From the NCBI GenBank assembly GCA_015146655.1, contig VKHL01000125.1, positions 21,935 to 85,934 on the forward strand: a stretch of DNA of 64,000 bases, read 5' to 3'. Below are positions 24,012 through 34,333 of the stretch, piece after piece. The notes under the pieces are model-generated. The model did no database searches. It was not told the origin of the DNA and worked only from the letters and a program-made list of their open reading frames with translations. Both the position numbers and the translations under genes were made by a program. Source of the DNA: Ochromonas danica. Lineage: Eukaryota > Sar > Chrysophyceae > Chromulinales > Chromulinaceae. Position 1 is the first letter of the stretch; each line of letters begins with the position of its first letter.

Positions 24012-25142
24012 TCAAGTGGCATTGACATGGAGTCGACCATGAAACTCCAAACGATAGATACGATTGTCATTATCTACATGGAAAACAACCTCTGCTTCAA
24101 TGAGGACATCAAAGAATGATACCATACAACCTTGTATATACTGTCGATCAGTGGCACCATCCAGCTTTCTCATAAACATTGGTAATTGCCCTGCCATACT
24201 CAACGCATCTACAATAAAGAATGGTAATCGACAGACTGTACTTGGCATCTCCACTAAATGCTCTCTCGACAATGTGCCTTGTACCTTGACTTTGGCGATT
24301 ACAGCACTACCTGGTGTATTTAGTTGATGTCTTATCCATGACTTCTCTATATGACTTACAATATCCGGAAAAGAGCCAATGCGTTTGGACAGGATGTTCG
24401 TGACATTGTCTAGACCTCGAATAGTTAATGGTTTCATCGCTTTCAATGTCTGACAAATGCAGCTGTCGTCAAGGTTATCCATCATACAACAACTACCAAC
24501 ACAGAATTCAGATAGGAATCGTTGGTATAAGGCCATATCCCCAGAATTAACGGTATTGAAGTACATCTGAGGAAGTATACGTCTTATATCATTTTTGAAA
24601 ATACGTGGAAAAAGGTTTGCTCTTGGGCGATTTCGTTTTCGTCGCTTTTTAACAGGTTGAAGGTTAACATCATCGCCAAGAGGTTCTTCTGAGAAGTCAG
24701 AGGAGGAGGATGGACACAAGAAACTGGAAGAAGAAGAAGAAGAAAATGAAGAAGACACAGAGAAGGGTATTGACAATGATTCTAGGCTAGTGCTGTTGTT
24801 ATTGGTATTCACAGTGTGGATGGTTGTGGAAGAGGAGGAAGACAAAGCGAAGCATGCATCAACTTCGTTAAATGTCATTCCCAAAGGCCACTCATCATCT
24901 AAACGACAAAGTACAACAAGATCAAGAAAGAGAAATGTCAGAGAGTGTCACGGGGCTGAAGAAGAATGCAAAGGCACATACATAATCCAAAATAGTCCAA
25001 AAATCCAAAGACACCACTCACTACCTGATGGAAGAAATTCGAGGAGCAGATCATCCAATACCATTTCGTCATAGTTGTGATTACTGTGATCATAATCGTC
25101 ATCACCTTTATTCTCAAGAGAACAATCAAGCAAACTCTCCAT
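24012..25142 (-). CDS. Unrecognised nuclear-regulator-like protein
   Basis: Two exons (25025-25142 and 24012-24898) join in frame across a 126 bp intron to give 334 residues from the ATG at 25142. An in-frame upstream ATG at 25259 would add 39 residues. The N-terminus is acidic with hydrophobic clusters (VLDDLLLEFLPSG), resembling an activation region. A Ser-rich tract follows, then a basic cluster (VKKRRKRNRPR) that could be a nuclear-localisation or DNA-contact segment. The last about 190 residues form a compact alpha/beta-looking domain starting FKNDIRRILPQMYFNTVNSG and ending in strand-like VVFHVDNDNRIYRLEFHG. That pattern suggests a SnoaL/NTF2-like fold, but this is only a visual guess. 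The domain name and function are not established. Confidence 0.65.
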
Positions 25143-25437
25143 GACTATTCCCAGAGAACTATTCTCATTTGATAAATTCTGTCTTGAAAATGGGGGCTTT
25201 TCCCAAAAACAACACGTTTTTTTGATCCGGCTGTTGGTTTTCGTGCGCGTAGTTCGCATGTTCGACTATTGAAAGAGAAATAGCTGAATTATAACTCAAT
25301 AAAAACGCATTTTCGGACGAACACTGTGGTGCACGCGCACCGCACGCGCTCCTCAAAAAAGGAAAGCAGTCGTCCTCAAAAAAAGATCATCTGCTGTCAT
25401 GTGATGACAAAGCGTCCATCAGACCTCCGGAGAAAGC

Positions 25438-25902
25438 ATGACCTGTAATCAATTACCTCCTTTATTTGAATCCGTACGAAGAAATATGCTTAAAATTAGC
25501 GGACAACACCTTGATTGAAATTTTTGAGCGGAGGAGAGAAATTCTACTAGAGCACAGGTGAGCTTCAAATTTGCCAAAATACATTAAAGATGATTTTTAT
25601 GATTTAACTTGACATGCAAAGAAGATGAAGGACTTTGATTTGGATCGTTTATCCGCGGAGAAGAAACCAGATCCTCGAGATTGGAAAGGTTTTCTGCTGT
25701 CAGTAGTAAATCTCGCCTTCCGAGCCGTGGGATCGGAGAGGCTGCCTCAGGATATCACTATCGAGTTAATGAAAGTGAAGTTCGAAGATTTGGACTATGA
25801 GGGTAAGTATTACTTCAGAGATTTACTGGAAGAAGAGTGGAAAGTACTATTGGACTACCATAACTATCTCCAGACCTCCTTACACTATGTGAAAGGAAAA
25901 TT
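25438..25902 (+). pseudogene. Truncated copy 1 of the 26459-28582 gene family
   Basis: Partial copy of the adjacent gene. It starts with an aligned ATG (residues NQLPPLFES versus DQLPPLSEC in the full copy), but a 2 bp insertion shifts the frame to a stop at about 25516. A segment equivalent to about 50 codons is missing before base 25578, and a TGA replaces AGA in the DLT-R-HAKK stretch. From 25578 to 25895 the DNA is almost identical to 26684-27001 of the full copy, with only two differences seen. It then ends abruptly after the HYVK codons. An open frame of 105 codons from 25625 remains, so expression of a fragment is possible but not shown. Confidence 0.8.
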
Positions 25903-25942
25903 ATTCTCTTTTCTTGCTCGCGATTCTGAGTGTGAGTTTTGA

Positions 25943-26458
25943 CAATGTGGCAAGCAATATTCTAACGACAATAATATTGCGGAGTTTTATCCTGTCTAAA
26001 TGCATTTTGGAGATATGGTGACTGACAGTGAGGTCGTAATTACACTGGAGTATTAATTGACATTCTCTGGCACTGAAAACTATATCGTCTTCTAATATAG
26101 GCAAGACATGTCGTTTCCAGCGGGCCAATTGTTCGATTTGTGAATATTTCTGATCTTCGTCCCTTTCCAATATTTTCATATTTCATTATTTTCACATTTC
26201 AATATGTATTTTTATATTTTATTATTTCAATATATTTCCATCCATGTTGTACAAGACTAACAAGATTGAACAAGTTATTATAAAAGCGTAGGGAGGGACG
26301 AATTGTTGTTATGGCCTGGTGGAAGTGGTGGTTGGGAGTACGCTTGGCCACGCAGGCAGGCCGCCCAGCAGCAGCTCACCTCGCGAAAAACGTCTTTTTT
26401 TGAGGTGCCGCCACTCGCACTCAAAAACTCTCACCATCAGAACTGATGACCAAGAAGC
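25943..26458. other. Spacer between copy 1 and copy 2
   Basis: 516 bp, very AT-rich around 26180-26250, more GC-rich near 26330-26400. A 92-codon minus-strand frame (25901-26179) has a protein-like composition but matches nothing I recognise and overlaps the end of the pseudogene. The last 80 bp would be the copy 2 leader. Confidence 0.35.
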
Positions 26459-28582
26459 ATGAAGCGTGATCAACTTCCTCCTTTATCTGAATGCTGCCAA
26501 GATAAATATATAAAAATAGTGGACAAAACGCTGATTGATATTTTAAGACATGGGGAGAAGCAACGAGTCCTTTGTAAATCTCTCGAATATTTAAAATGGG
26601 ATAGCTGTGAGAAACGTTCCGAGTATTACAAAGTGCTCATGGAGGTTTATATGGATTTGTCAATCTACATTAAAGATGATTTTTATGATTTAACTAGACA
26701 TGCAAAGAAGATGAAGGACTTTGATTTGGATCGTTTATCCGCGGAGAAGAAACCAGATCCTCGAGATTGGAAAGGTTTTCTGCTGTCAGTAGTAAATCTC
26801 GCCTTCCGAGCCGTGGGATCGGAGAGGCTGCCTCAGGATATCACTATCGAGTTAATGAAAGTGAAGTTCGAAGATTTGGACTATGAGGGTAAGTATTACT
26901 TCAGAGATTTACTGGAAGAAGAGTGGAAAGTACTGTTGGACTACCATAACTATCTCCAGACCTCCTTACACTATGTGAAAGCTGATACGAATGATCTGCC
27001 TTTGATGGAGAGCTCAGCATTTCTAGCGGGAATTTACAAATGTCTTCAAGGCAGCTTCAAGAGTCTCGGCAAGGAAGCTAAACGACTTCATATTATCTAC
27101 AAAGAGTTGATCAAAGGACAGGAGAAGCCTAGTAGAAAAGTCAAGGGTTCTGAACAAGCATCTTTGCTGTCCATGATACCTCGGACAATCAGTTCTCATG
27201 ATCTAGATGATTGGGAAATTGCAAACGTTCTTTGTAATATGGCATCCATGCCTTTGGAGGAATATTTGAATGATCATGACGATAATGACAACGAAAGCGT
27301 AGATTCAAACGAGTTCTCTGGTCCGATTGGAGGCTTCACGGAAACAATAAAACCTTATGTGAAGAAGGACTCTTCAACGACAGCTCTTCCTCCAGGCAAT
27401 AAAGTGATGGAAATGCTACATACCTTCAACGGAACAAGTGGCGCTTCTTATCAGCATGAGCTACCCAAAGGAGTATATCTCCCAAAGGAGTATCTCCAGC
27501 CTAACAGCAATAAACGCCCTGGGGTGTGGTACAATGAACCATCAATATATGCCCCAACGGTGAAGCGCAGAAGAGAGGAAACCCAGGGAAATGATAGGAG
27601 AGGCATGAAGGATGTGGATGGTGATGATTACGCTGACGATGAAAGCATTGATTCAAATACAAAACTGGAACATATTGGAAGCTTCACAGAAGCAATTAAA
27701 AGCGAGGTGACCAAAGACCCTTCAGTGGCAGTTCTTCCTGAAGATACTACAGTGTTGTGGATGATTCATTCACTTCATCATTCTTCTTCTTCTCAGTATA
27801 AGGAGCCCAAAGCTACGATTGCCAAGCAGAAGAGAACGAAAGAAGATCTTCCAAAGGGGGTTCTTCAATCGGACAGCAAGAAGCACTCGATCAGCCGTGC
27901 ACGGGGCCAGTCGTCTGAAAATGTCATTCAGGAGAAACGCATGGAAGAAGACCAGGGAAATGATAGGGAAGGCAAGAAGAATGCTGATAGTGATGCGATC
28001 GGTAAGGAGGGTCTCAAACTAACATGCCTGAACGGAGGCAGTAAGGAAGCTTTCGCTCCCTTGCCGAGGGAGAATCTACCCAAATTGGAGTGCGATTATT
28101 CTATGATGCCGGAGTCGTTAAAAACTCTTGCTGAGTCGGGTGTTTCTTCTTCTCACTATGAGGAACCTAAAGCTATGATTGTCAAAGAGGAGAAAACAAA
28201 AGAAGATCCTCCGAAGGAGTCTCGTCAGTCTGACAGCAAGAAACGCCTAATTGACGTAGCTTGGTACAATCAAACATCTACAAACGAGAAACGCAGAGGA
28301 GATACAGACGAGGTAAACGAGAGTGAAGGCAAGAAGAATGTTGATCAAGGTGGCGTGAACCTTGTCAAATATCCTTCTCCGATAGGAGATATCACTGAGC
28401 CACTCCCTGGGGTGAAATCATCCAATGAGAAGACAACAACTGTGAAAAATTGTCTCACAGCTAGTGATGTTGTTCCAGGCGCAGCTATCGTTTCTCGAGA
28501 AAATTCTTTGTTGGAGTTGGGATGTGCGGAAAAAACCTCGAATGATAGGATAGATCACATTACCCTTCCTCTCTCAAAGTGA
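26459..28582 (+). CDS. Unrecognised family protein, copy 2 (full length, with internal repeats)
   Basis: I do not recognise this 707-residue protein. Residues 1-235 form a predicted helical, charged N-terminal domain with paired cysteines (SECCQDKYIKIVD, RVLCKSLEYLKWDSC). Its core is WKGFLLSVVNLAFRAVGSER...YFRDLLEEEWKVLLDYHNYL, identical in all three copies in this window. After residue about 240 the chain is hydrophilic. From about residue 279 it is built of imperfect tandem units of about 116 residues, each with S-(V/I)-DSN, an IG-x-FTE-x-(I/L) motif, a KDxS...LP segment, QSDSKK(R/H) and a GND-R-x-GKK end. There is no signal peptide or membrane segment. Single exon. Copy 3 (60322-61707) shares the N-terminal domain and one repeat unit and lies beside a transposase, so a mobile-element link is possible. 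Confidence 0.75.
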   Translation: MKRDQLPPLSECCQDKYIKIVDKTLIDILRHGEKQRVLCKSLEYLKWDSCEKRSEYYKVLMEVYMDLSIYIKDDFYDLTRHAKKMKDFDLDRLSAEKKPDPRDWKGFLLSVVNLAFRAVGSERLPQDITIELMKVKFEDLDYEGKYYFRDLLEEEWKVLLDYHNYLQTSLHYVKADTNDLPLMESSAFLAGIYKCLQGSFKSLGKEAKRLHIIYKELIKGQEKPSRKVKGSEQASLLSMIPRTISSHDLDDWEIANVLCNMASMPLEEYLNDHDDNDNESVDSNEFSGPIGGFTETIKPYVKKDSSTTALPPGNKVMEMLHTFNGTSGASYQHELPKGVYLPKEYLQPNSNKRPGVWYNEPSIYAPTVKRRREETQGNDRRGMKDVDGDDYADDESIDSNTKLEHIGSFTEAIKSEVTKDPSVAVLPEDTTVLWMIHSLHHSSSSQYKEPKATIAKQKRTKEDLPKGVLQSDSKKHSISRARGQSSENVIQEKRMEEDQGNDREGKKNADSDAIGKEGLKLTCLNGGSKEAFAPLPRENLPKLECDYSMMPESLKTLAESGVSSSHYEEPKAMIVKEEKTKEDPPKESRQSDSKKRLIDVAWYNQTSTNEKRRGDTDEVNESEGKKNVDQGGVNLVKYPSPIGDITEPLPGVKSSNEKTTTVKNCLTASDVVPGAAIVSRENSLLELGCAEKTSNDRIDHITLPLSK

Positions 28583-28975
28583 GCTGTAGCAAAGTTGTAT
28601 AATAATATAATATATAAATATATATAACCTGATTCGCCAATCCACGAGTGGAAATGTCCGTAACCACTAGAAACTACAAACTACTGTACTGTAGAATGGT
28701 GGAGAGAGTGCAAAGCAAGCTTTAACTTCACAAAGATTCGTGGATTCCATGGAATTGTTGTACTGTGGTGTGCGCAGTGTGCGTTGGGTGTGGGGTGTGT
28801 TCAACGGTCGTGCTGGGAAAGCAGAAGGGGAGCACGTCCGGGAGGTGAATTTCCGTCGATTCTGTCATCATCAGATCTTTTCCTGATTGATAGACTACTT
28901 CAACTAGTAATAGCAGTAGTAGCAGTAGTAGCTATAACTTAAATTGATAGACAATCCAATATCAATTAATAAACA
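28583..28975. promoter_or_regulatory. Intergenic region before the four-helix membrane protein
   Basis: 393 bp. A TATA-like AT run at 28600-28626 probably belongs to the upstream gene's 3' end. The palindrome ATTCCATGGAAT is at 28744-28755, about 220 bp before the next ATG. An AGTAGC-type trinucleotide run lies at 28905-28931. Confidence 0.45.
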
Positions 28976-29506
28976 ATGTGTAGTAGATTTAAGCTATTAT
29001 ATAATATTAAGACAGCTACTATTGAAGAAATTATTGAATATCTTGTCCATTTAGCTCGTCTTTATATTATTCTATGTTGTGTTTCCATTGCTTTAATTAT
29101 TGTGGATGCTAAACGAAATAAAAGTCCTGCATGGAATATTGTTAGTGTAATTCTTTATATTATCAATCTTTGTGCTTTGTATCGAATTACTTGTGCTGCA
29201 AAACCAAAATCTGAGCAGATGTTTTTCCTGAAAGGTGCTGCCACTTGTTTAGGTGTTTTTGATCTTGTGGAGTTGGTTTATAATGCTCATTTTCATCAAT
29301 ATCAATATATTTATTTAATCTTCCCTATTTTGATGCAGGTGTCAACTGTTTATCTGGCAATCGAACTGCAGCTGAAGATTCGTGAGAATGATAACAATGA
29401 TGATAAAATGGTCGATGCTGTTCCTATTTCATCACCGTCTGCACCACCACCATTGGTTGAAGTCAAGGTGATCCCTCAAACTCCTCGTGGTCAGGAAGAA
29501 GTTTGA
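28976..29506 (+). CDS. Four-helix membrane protein, unrecognised
   Basis: 176 residues, single exon. Four hydrophobic segments can be seen at about 27-46 (LARLYIILCCVSIALIIV), 53-73 (WNIVSVILYIINLCALY), 84-103 (LKGAATCLGVFDLVELV) and 110-130 (YIYLIFPILMQVSTVYLAI). A short polar tail rich in Asp, Asn and Pro follows, probably cytosolic. There is no cleavable signal peptide; the first 26 residues are polar with a predicted helix (TIEEIIEYLVH). The layout resembles small tetraspan membrane proteins, but I cannot assign a family. Coding-like composition and an intact frame support it as real. Confidence 0.6.
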   Translation: MCSRFKLLYNIKTATIEEIIEYLVHLARLYIILCCVSIALIIVDAKRNKSPAWNIVSVILYIINLCALYRITCAAKPKSEQMFFLKGAATCLGVFDLVELVYNAHFHQYQYIYLIFPILMQVSTVYLAIELQLKIRENDNNDDKMVDAVPISSPSAPPPLVEVKVIPQTPRGQEEV

Positions 29507-30072
29507 ATTATGAAGAGTAGCAAGGCTCTCATACAATATGAATGAGTTGTTGTTGTTGATTTACACAACCAGGCTGTTTTGAACATTCATGTTCTTTTAT
29601 CTTCTGTTTGTTTTAAAATGATCATTGCTTTTGTTGAAGCTATACTAGACTATATTTTGGTTGGTTGGTATGTTTACCCCAGGCAAGTTAGTTGCTGTAT
29701 TATGGAATTTTGCTATTTATAGATTATCATCTTGTTGATTCAATATCAGAACTCGCATCTCATTGCTTGTGATGATATTGGTGATTATGAATTTTTGTAA
29801 GCGTAACAGGTTTTTTATTAACTGTATTACAATCACATGAGTGACAAGTCTTACCGTGTGCTGCTGGGAGAAGGCGGGAGACATAACTTATTCAGATGCA
29901 TCAGAACGAAAGAGTATATTAACAGTGCAGATCTTCACCATTATTCTCCTTAGACTCACCACTTTAACTTTTCAAACCCCTCTTAACTTCCTCCAGATTT
30001 CCAGAGTTTCAGATCTCCAAAGTTTGGCTAACTGGGAGTTCAGAGAGGGTGGTCATGAATTGAATTGTTTGG
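29507..30072. other. Intergenic, 566 bp
   Basis: 3' flank of the membrane-protein gene and presumed promoter of the WD40 gene. A 92-codon + frame at 29841-30119 has no ATG near its start that improves the next gene and no recognisable sequence. Nothing else is seen. Confidence 0.35.
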
Positions 30073-31038
30073 ATGGCAACGCTACCTTTACACATCGATT
30101 GTTTAGATCTCTCTGGTGATCATATTGTTGTTGGTCTATCAGCATTAGAAGGAAATATTTGGGATGGTGGTATAGCATTATTAACAGTTGAAAATGGTTC
30201 ATTAGAAAGTTATGCAACGACACCGACAGGCATTCCATCTATTGCCTTCTTAGGAGATGATAAAAATCTGATTGGTGCTGGAAGTGATGATGGTTATCTA
30301 CGACTTTATAATCGAGATAATTTAATCTTCCGTGAAGCTGCTTATCTTCATGGTGATATAATTTCGACTATTTCTGTTTTGCCTAAAAAATCAACACAAT
30401 TTTTGACATCAAGTTGGGATGAAGATATGAAATTATGGGATTTAGAAAATTTAGCTGATCCAATTGTATGGTTTAAAAATGCTCATTCTGGACCTATTCA
30501 TGACTGTCAAGCATCCTATCATGAACCAACAAAGATTGCTTCTGTTGGAATGGATGGATTATTACGATTATGGGATTTACGTCAAGCTAAACCAACAGAT
30601 TGTCTTACACTCTATGCACATAATCTATCACTTTCTTGTGTAGAATGGGATCAACATAATCCAGAACGTCTATTAGTTGGTACAGATGGAGGTGAGATGT
30701 TGGTAGTAGATTTACGACAAAAAGATCAAACTTTACATTTGTCTACTTCTTATTCTATTGGACAACATCGTGTCCGTAGAATTCTTTCTCATCCTACCTA
30801 TAAGGATATTGTGACAAGTTGTAGTGATGATGGAAGTCTATGGATTGGCAAAGTAGAGGAGGATAAACATGCCAAGACTATTCATGTGGATAAACTCCAT
30901 CACCTTGAAATCCACGAGGATCAGATTAGCGATTTAGGAATCTTACCAACTGCTATGAAGCAAGATGATGAACGGGATTTGACAGTCTGTACCTGTTCCT
31001 TTGACAAGACGGTGCGAATCTCAGAGTTGACTGTCTGA
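30073..31038 (+). CDS. WD40-repeat protein, MEP50/WDR77-like
   Basis: 321-residue single-domain beta-propeller. Blades are seen as GIPSIAFLGDDKNLIGAGSD / GYLRLYN, HGDIISTISVLPKKSTQFLT / EDMKLWDLE, HSGPIHDCQAS / GLLRLWDLRQ, SLSCVEWDQHNPERLLVGTD, and a final HEDQISDLG / DKTVRISEL. The opening (LSALEGNIWDGGIALLTVEN) and the blade order with HGDIISTISVL resemble MEP50/WDR77, the partner of the PRMT5 arginine methyltransferase in spliceosomal Sm-protein modification. WD40 proteins are hard to separate by eye, so the subfamily is tentative. The start ATG at 30073 is the first in frame. It converges on the dihydroxyacetone kinase gene. Confidence 0.7.
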   Translation: MATLPLHIDCLDLSGDHIVVGLSALEGNIWDGGIALLTVENGSLESYATTPTGIPSIAFLGDDKNLIGAGSDDGYLRLYNRDNLIFREAAYLHGDIISTISVLPKKSTQFLTSSWDEDMKLWDLENLADPIVWFKNAHSGPIHDCQASYHEPTKIASVGMDGLLRLWDLRQAKPTDCLTLYAHNLSLSCVEWDQHNPERLLVGTDGGEMLVVDLRQKDQTLHLSTSYSIGQHRVRRILSHPTYKDIVTSCSDDGSLWIGKVEEDKHAKTIHVDKLHHLEIHEDQISDLGILPTAMKQDDERDLTVCTCSFDKTVRISELTV

Positions 31039-31155
31039 TGACATATCACCATTAACCTTCCTGTTGTAGTCCAATTCGTAGAGAGAATTTAAAGATAGTA
31101 AGCTTTCACGTCACTCTTCAATATCTTTTAGTAATAATTTCCCCTGTTTGAAGGG

Positions 31156-33028
31156 TTACAATAAAGCAGCGAAAGCCATGGCAACTGCTGCAGCACCTGG
31201 ATCAGGAGTGCCTTGAAGAAGCTCATACGAAACATAATTAGCACGACCAGCTAGACTATGCATTGTCTTGGTTTCCTCTTCACCACCTTTTGCAGCCGCA
31301 ATAGCTTCGCTGAGAGAGCCACCATTCTTGAAGACATCAATAGCTGGAAGGAAGGCATCTACCATAGTTCGCATTCCTCGTTGAGCTCCACCATAGAGTT
31401 GAATTGCTTGCACACCAGCAATTAAAGCATCAACCCAATCTTGTGCCTCTGATTTCCCTCTCTAAATGAAAGAAGAAACTGATTTAGAAAGACGTAATGT
31501 ACAAATAAGCATGACAAGCTAACCGACCTTGTTCGAGAAAGTGGAGGCCTTAGCACGAAAGAGAATTTCCAATAAAACACCTGAAGTACCACCCATAACT
31601 TCGCTAATACCATCAGCAATTGAGTTACACAATATCATCGTATTATGAGAGGTTCTTCCTGACTTCTCAATATCATTGAGAATCTTCCATACTTTTTCAG
31701 CACCTTTCTTCATGACAAGACCACAATCACCATCACCACAGATATTATCATACGCTGTTAATTGACTTTCTGCATTGATTAACACTTCACAAATACGTTT
31801 TCCTAACTCAATTACAGTATTATCAGTGAATGAGAAATTATCCGGTGATTGAGATTGGATAGAGGATGATGAGTTTGATTGTACACTATGCGTGCGAGCA
31901 GACAGATCATTGATCACATCTTTTGCATGACTTCCAGCTTGCCATCCAGGAGCATCTGTTACTGTATCAAGATATTGTAAAATACTATCTTCATTTGTCT
32001 TGACTCGAAGAAGTGTCAAAGATAAACCAATCATATCTAAAGAGGTCATGAAAGGTCCACTGTACAGACGAACCACTCGAATGCCTTGCTTTATCAGAGC
32101 TTCTACAATAACTTTCGTCATAATAGATAGTTCCAATGCAGGTAAAGAACCAAGATTATTAACCATGACTGCAGCTGTTTCATCATTACCGATCGGCAAA
32201 CGTGCCAGAACACCTTCCACAAGAATAGTCGCTACTGAAGAAGCAGTTTGACTTGCTGGTAGGATCTGCTTTTCTCGTCCTGGTTCACCATGAATACCCA
32301 TACCTACCTCACAAGAGTGTGCTTCATGAAGACGTTCAGTGGTAGCTGTGCTACCAGGAATCGTGCAAGTCGACAAGGCAATACCCAAAGTTCCCATATT
32401 AGAGATGGCAGATTGGACAATGTCAACAATTTCATCCAATGAAGCTCCTCTAACAGCTAAAGCACCAGCAATCTTATGAGCAAAGACAGTTCCAGCAATA
32501 CCACGTCCTCCTGTAATACCCTTGCCAGGAGGAAGAGCAATATCATCATCAACCACCACCATACGTGTCTGAATACCTTCTGTTTTCGCTTTTTCAGCAG
32601 CAATGCCAAAATTCAGACGATCACCTGTATAGTTCTTGACAATCAAAAGCACTCCTTTTGGTCCAGCCACTGCCCGAATGGCAGCTAGAATAGAGTTAAC
32701 AGAAGGAGAAGCAAAAACATTTCCAAGAACAGCACCACTTAGCATTCCTTGACCAATATATCCTGCATGTGCAGGTTCATGACCAGATCCACCACCTAAA
32801 CAGTCAAATACAAAGTCTATTAAAAGGAAGTTCTAATACCAAAAACATCATCATTCTTTTACCTGAAAGTAAGGTGACTTCTTGTTGTTTTACAGTGTCA
32901 ATATCATGACGAAGTAGAACATTCCATCCTTCTAAACGAATTAATTGTGGATATGCATAAAGCATACCAATTACCATGTCATCAACACAGTGATCTACAT
33001 TATCAATAAGCTTCTTGGTATTATTCAT
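31156..33028 (-). CDS. Dihydroxyacetone kinase (DhaK-DhaL fused, ATP type)
   Basis: Phosphorylates dihydroxyacetone to DHAP using ATP, feeding glycerol and DHA into glycolysis. Three exons join in frame: 32863-33028, 31528-32795 and 31156-31461 (introns of 67 and 66 bp), giving about 579 residues, the usual length for the fused enzyme. The DhaK domain shows TLLSGGGSGHEPAHAGYIG across intron 1, then GMLSGAVLGNVFASP and GMGIHGEPGR, the last with the His that binds substrate covalently. The DhaL domain shows NICGDGDCGLVMKKGAE, GGTSGVLLEI and, in exon 3, YGGAQRGMRTMVDAF with the DPGAAAVAM ending. Animal and plant homologues can also have FMN cyclase activity; that is not decidable here. Diverges from the glycosylasparaginase gene with 179 bp between starts. 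Confidence 0.92.
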
Positions 33029-33207
33029 TGTAGACGAACAACAAGGATTGATTAGATTTCCTGGCTTAGACTAATTCTATTCAACAACAATGCTGCCGCA
33101 CAAGATCAACCAGAGCTAAAACTTACATCTTCCTCACTAAAACACCTAAAAGTAAGATATATAACCATGACTCTATAATTAACTTAAGAAGAATTTGACT
33201 GACTAAC

Positions 33208-34302
33208 ATGGATGCAATAACAACGACAACAACAACCACAATGAGATCTGTCAGTATTTTGAATGGTCTTCTTGCTATGATTGTCGCATTAGATCCAACA
33301 GTAGTAGAATCATCAAAATCTCTTACATTAAAGACACCTTGTGCAGTTGCTACTTGGGATTTTGGTAGATTAGCACTTGAACAAAGTGCTCCTCTGTTAG
33401 AAGCTGGAAAAACTGCAGTTGATGCAGTAGAAGTTGGTATTCGAACTGTTGAATTAGATACTCAGGATCAATACTATGTTGGAGTAGGTGGATTTCCTAA
33501 TGCATTAGGTGTAATGGAATTAGATGCTGCTATCATGGACCATCATTGTCGTTATGGAGCAGTAATGAGTATTCCACGTATTACTACACCTATTTCAGTT
33601 GCACGAAGTATTATGGAAAAATGTCCACATAATATTCTTACTGGAGAAGGTGCCTTTTATTGGGCAGAAAAGATGGGTTTCCATGCAGAAGAAGTTCTTA
33701 CACCAGAAGCACGAACTGCATGGGAAGAATGGATTCGTACGAAACAACAATCACCATCACCTACTTCTATAGGTAATAGTATTAATAGCAGAGGCATAGA
33801 TGATGATGGTGATGATGAGCAACATGATACTATAGGAATGATCTGTCTTGATCAACATGGTCATCTCTCTGCTGGAACATCTACTTCAGGTTGGCGATTT
33901 AAATTACCAGGACGTGTTGGTGATTCACCTGTAATAGGAAGTGGATTATATTGTGATGGTGAAGTTGGTGCAGCAGTTGCTACAGGAGATGGTGAAGAAA
34001 TTATGAGAACGTGTGCAACCTGTTTGGTTGTAGAGTGGATGCGACAAGGTGTGGATGTGCAAGAAGCTTGTCGACGTGCTATTGATCGTATCATGCGATT
34101 AACACCATCGCATCCAGAAGGTATGCATGATACACGAGTTGTAGGGATTGTGGCAATGGATAAAGAAGGTAAAATAGGAGCTGCCTCATCATTAGATGAG
34201 AAGAATCCTCATCGTGGACGACCATTCTTCCCTGTTGCCTATTGGAGACCTTCCACTGGTCATGCTATCTTAGAAGCTTCTCGGGAAGGAGCATCCATAT
34301 AG
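33208..34302 (+). CDS. N4-(beta-N-acetylglucosaminyl)-L-asparaginase (glycosylasparaginase)
   Basis: Ntn-hydrolase that cleaves the GlcNAc-Asn bond in glycoprotein breakdown, normally in lysosomes or vacuoles. 364 residues, single exon. A hydrophobic segment near the N-terminus (ILNGLLAMIVAL, residues about 18-28) fits a signal peptide. Maturation by autoproteolysis should occur at Asp207-Thr208 in HDTIGM, making Thr208 the nucleophile; the surrounding signature is intact (LSAGTSTSGWRFKLPGRVGDSP, then GAAVATGDGEEIMR). The alpha chain has VGGFPNALGVMELDAAIMD. An acidic insert (GIDDDGDDEQ) precedes the cleavage site. Stop codons of this gene and the convergent LAS1 are only about 30 bp apart. 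Confidence 0.93.
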   Translation: MDAITTTTTTTMRSVSILNGLLAMIVALDPTVVESSKSLTLKTPCAVATWDFGRLALEQSAPLLEAGKTAVDAVEVGIRTVELDTQDQYYVGVGGFPNALGVMELDAAIMDHHCRYGAVMSIPRITTPISVARSIMEKCPHNILTGEGAFYWAEKMGFHAEEVLTPEARTAWEEWIRTKQQSPSPTSIGNSINSRGIDDDGDDEQHDTIGMICLDQHGHLSAGTSTSGWRFKLPGRVGDSPVIGSGLYCDGEVGAAVATGDGEEIMRTCATCLVVEWMRQGVDVQEACRRAIDRIMRLTPSHPEGMHDTRVVGIVAMDKEGKIGAASSLDEKNPHRGRPFFPVAYWRPSTGHAILEASREGASI

Positions 34303-34333
34303 CAACATAGCAAAACAACTCTTGGTTGTTCAT

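Noticed and set aside
25901-26179. 92-codon minus-strand frame between copies 1 and 2
   Set aside because: Protein-like composition but no motif, overlaps the pseudogene end and an AT-rich spacer; too weak to call.
29841-30119. 92-codon + frame overlapping the MEP50-like start
   Set aside because: Different frame from the WD40 protein, no recognisable content; the ATG at 30073 begins a complete propeller.
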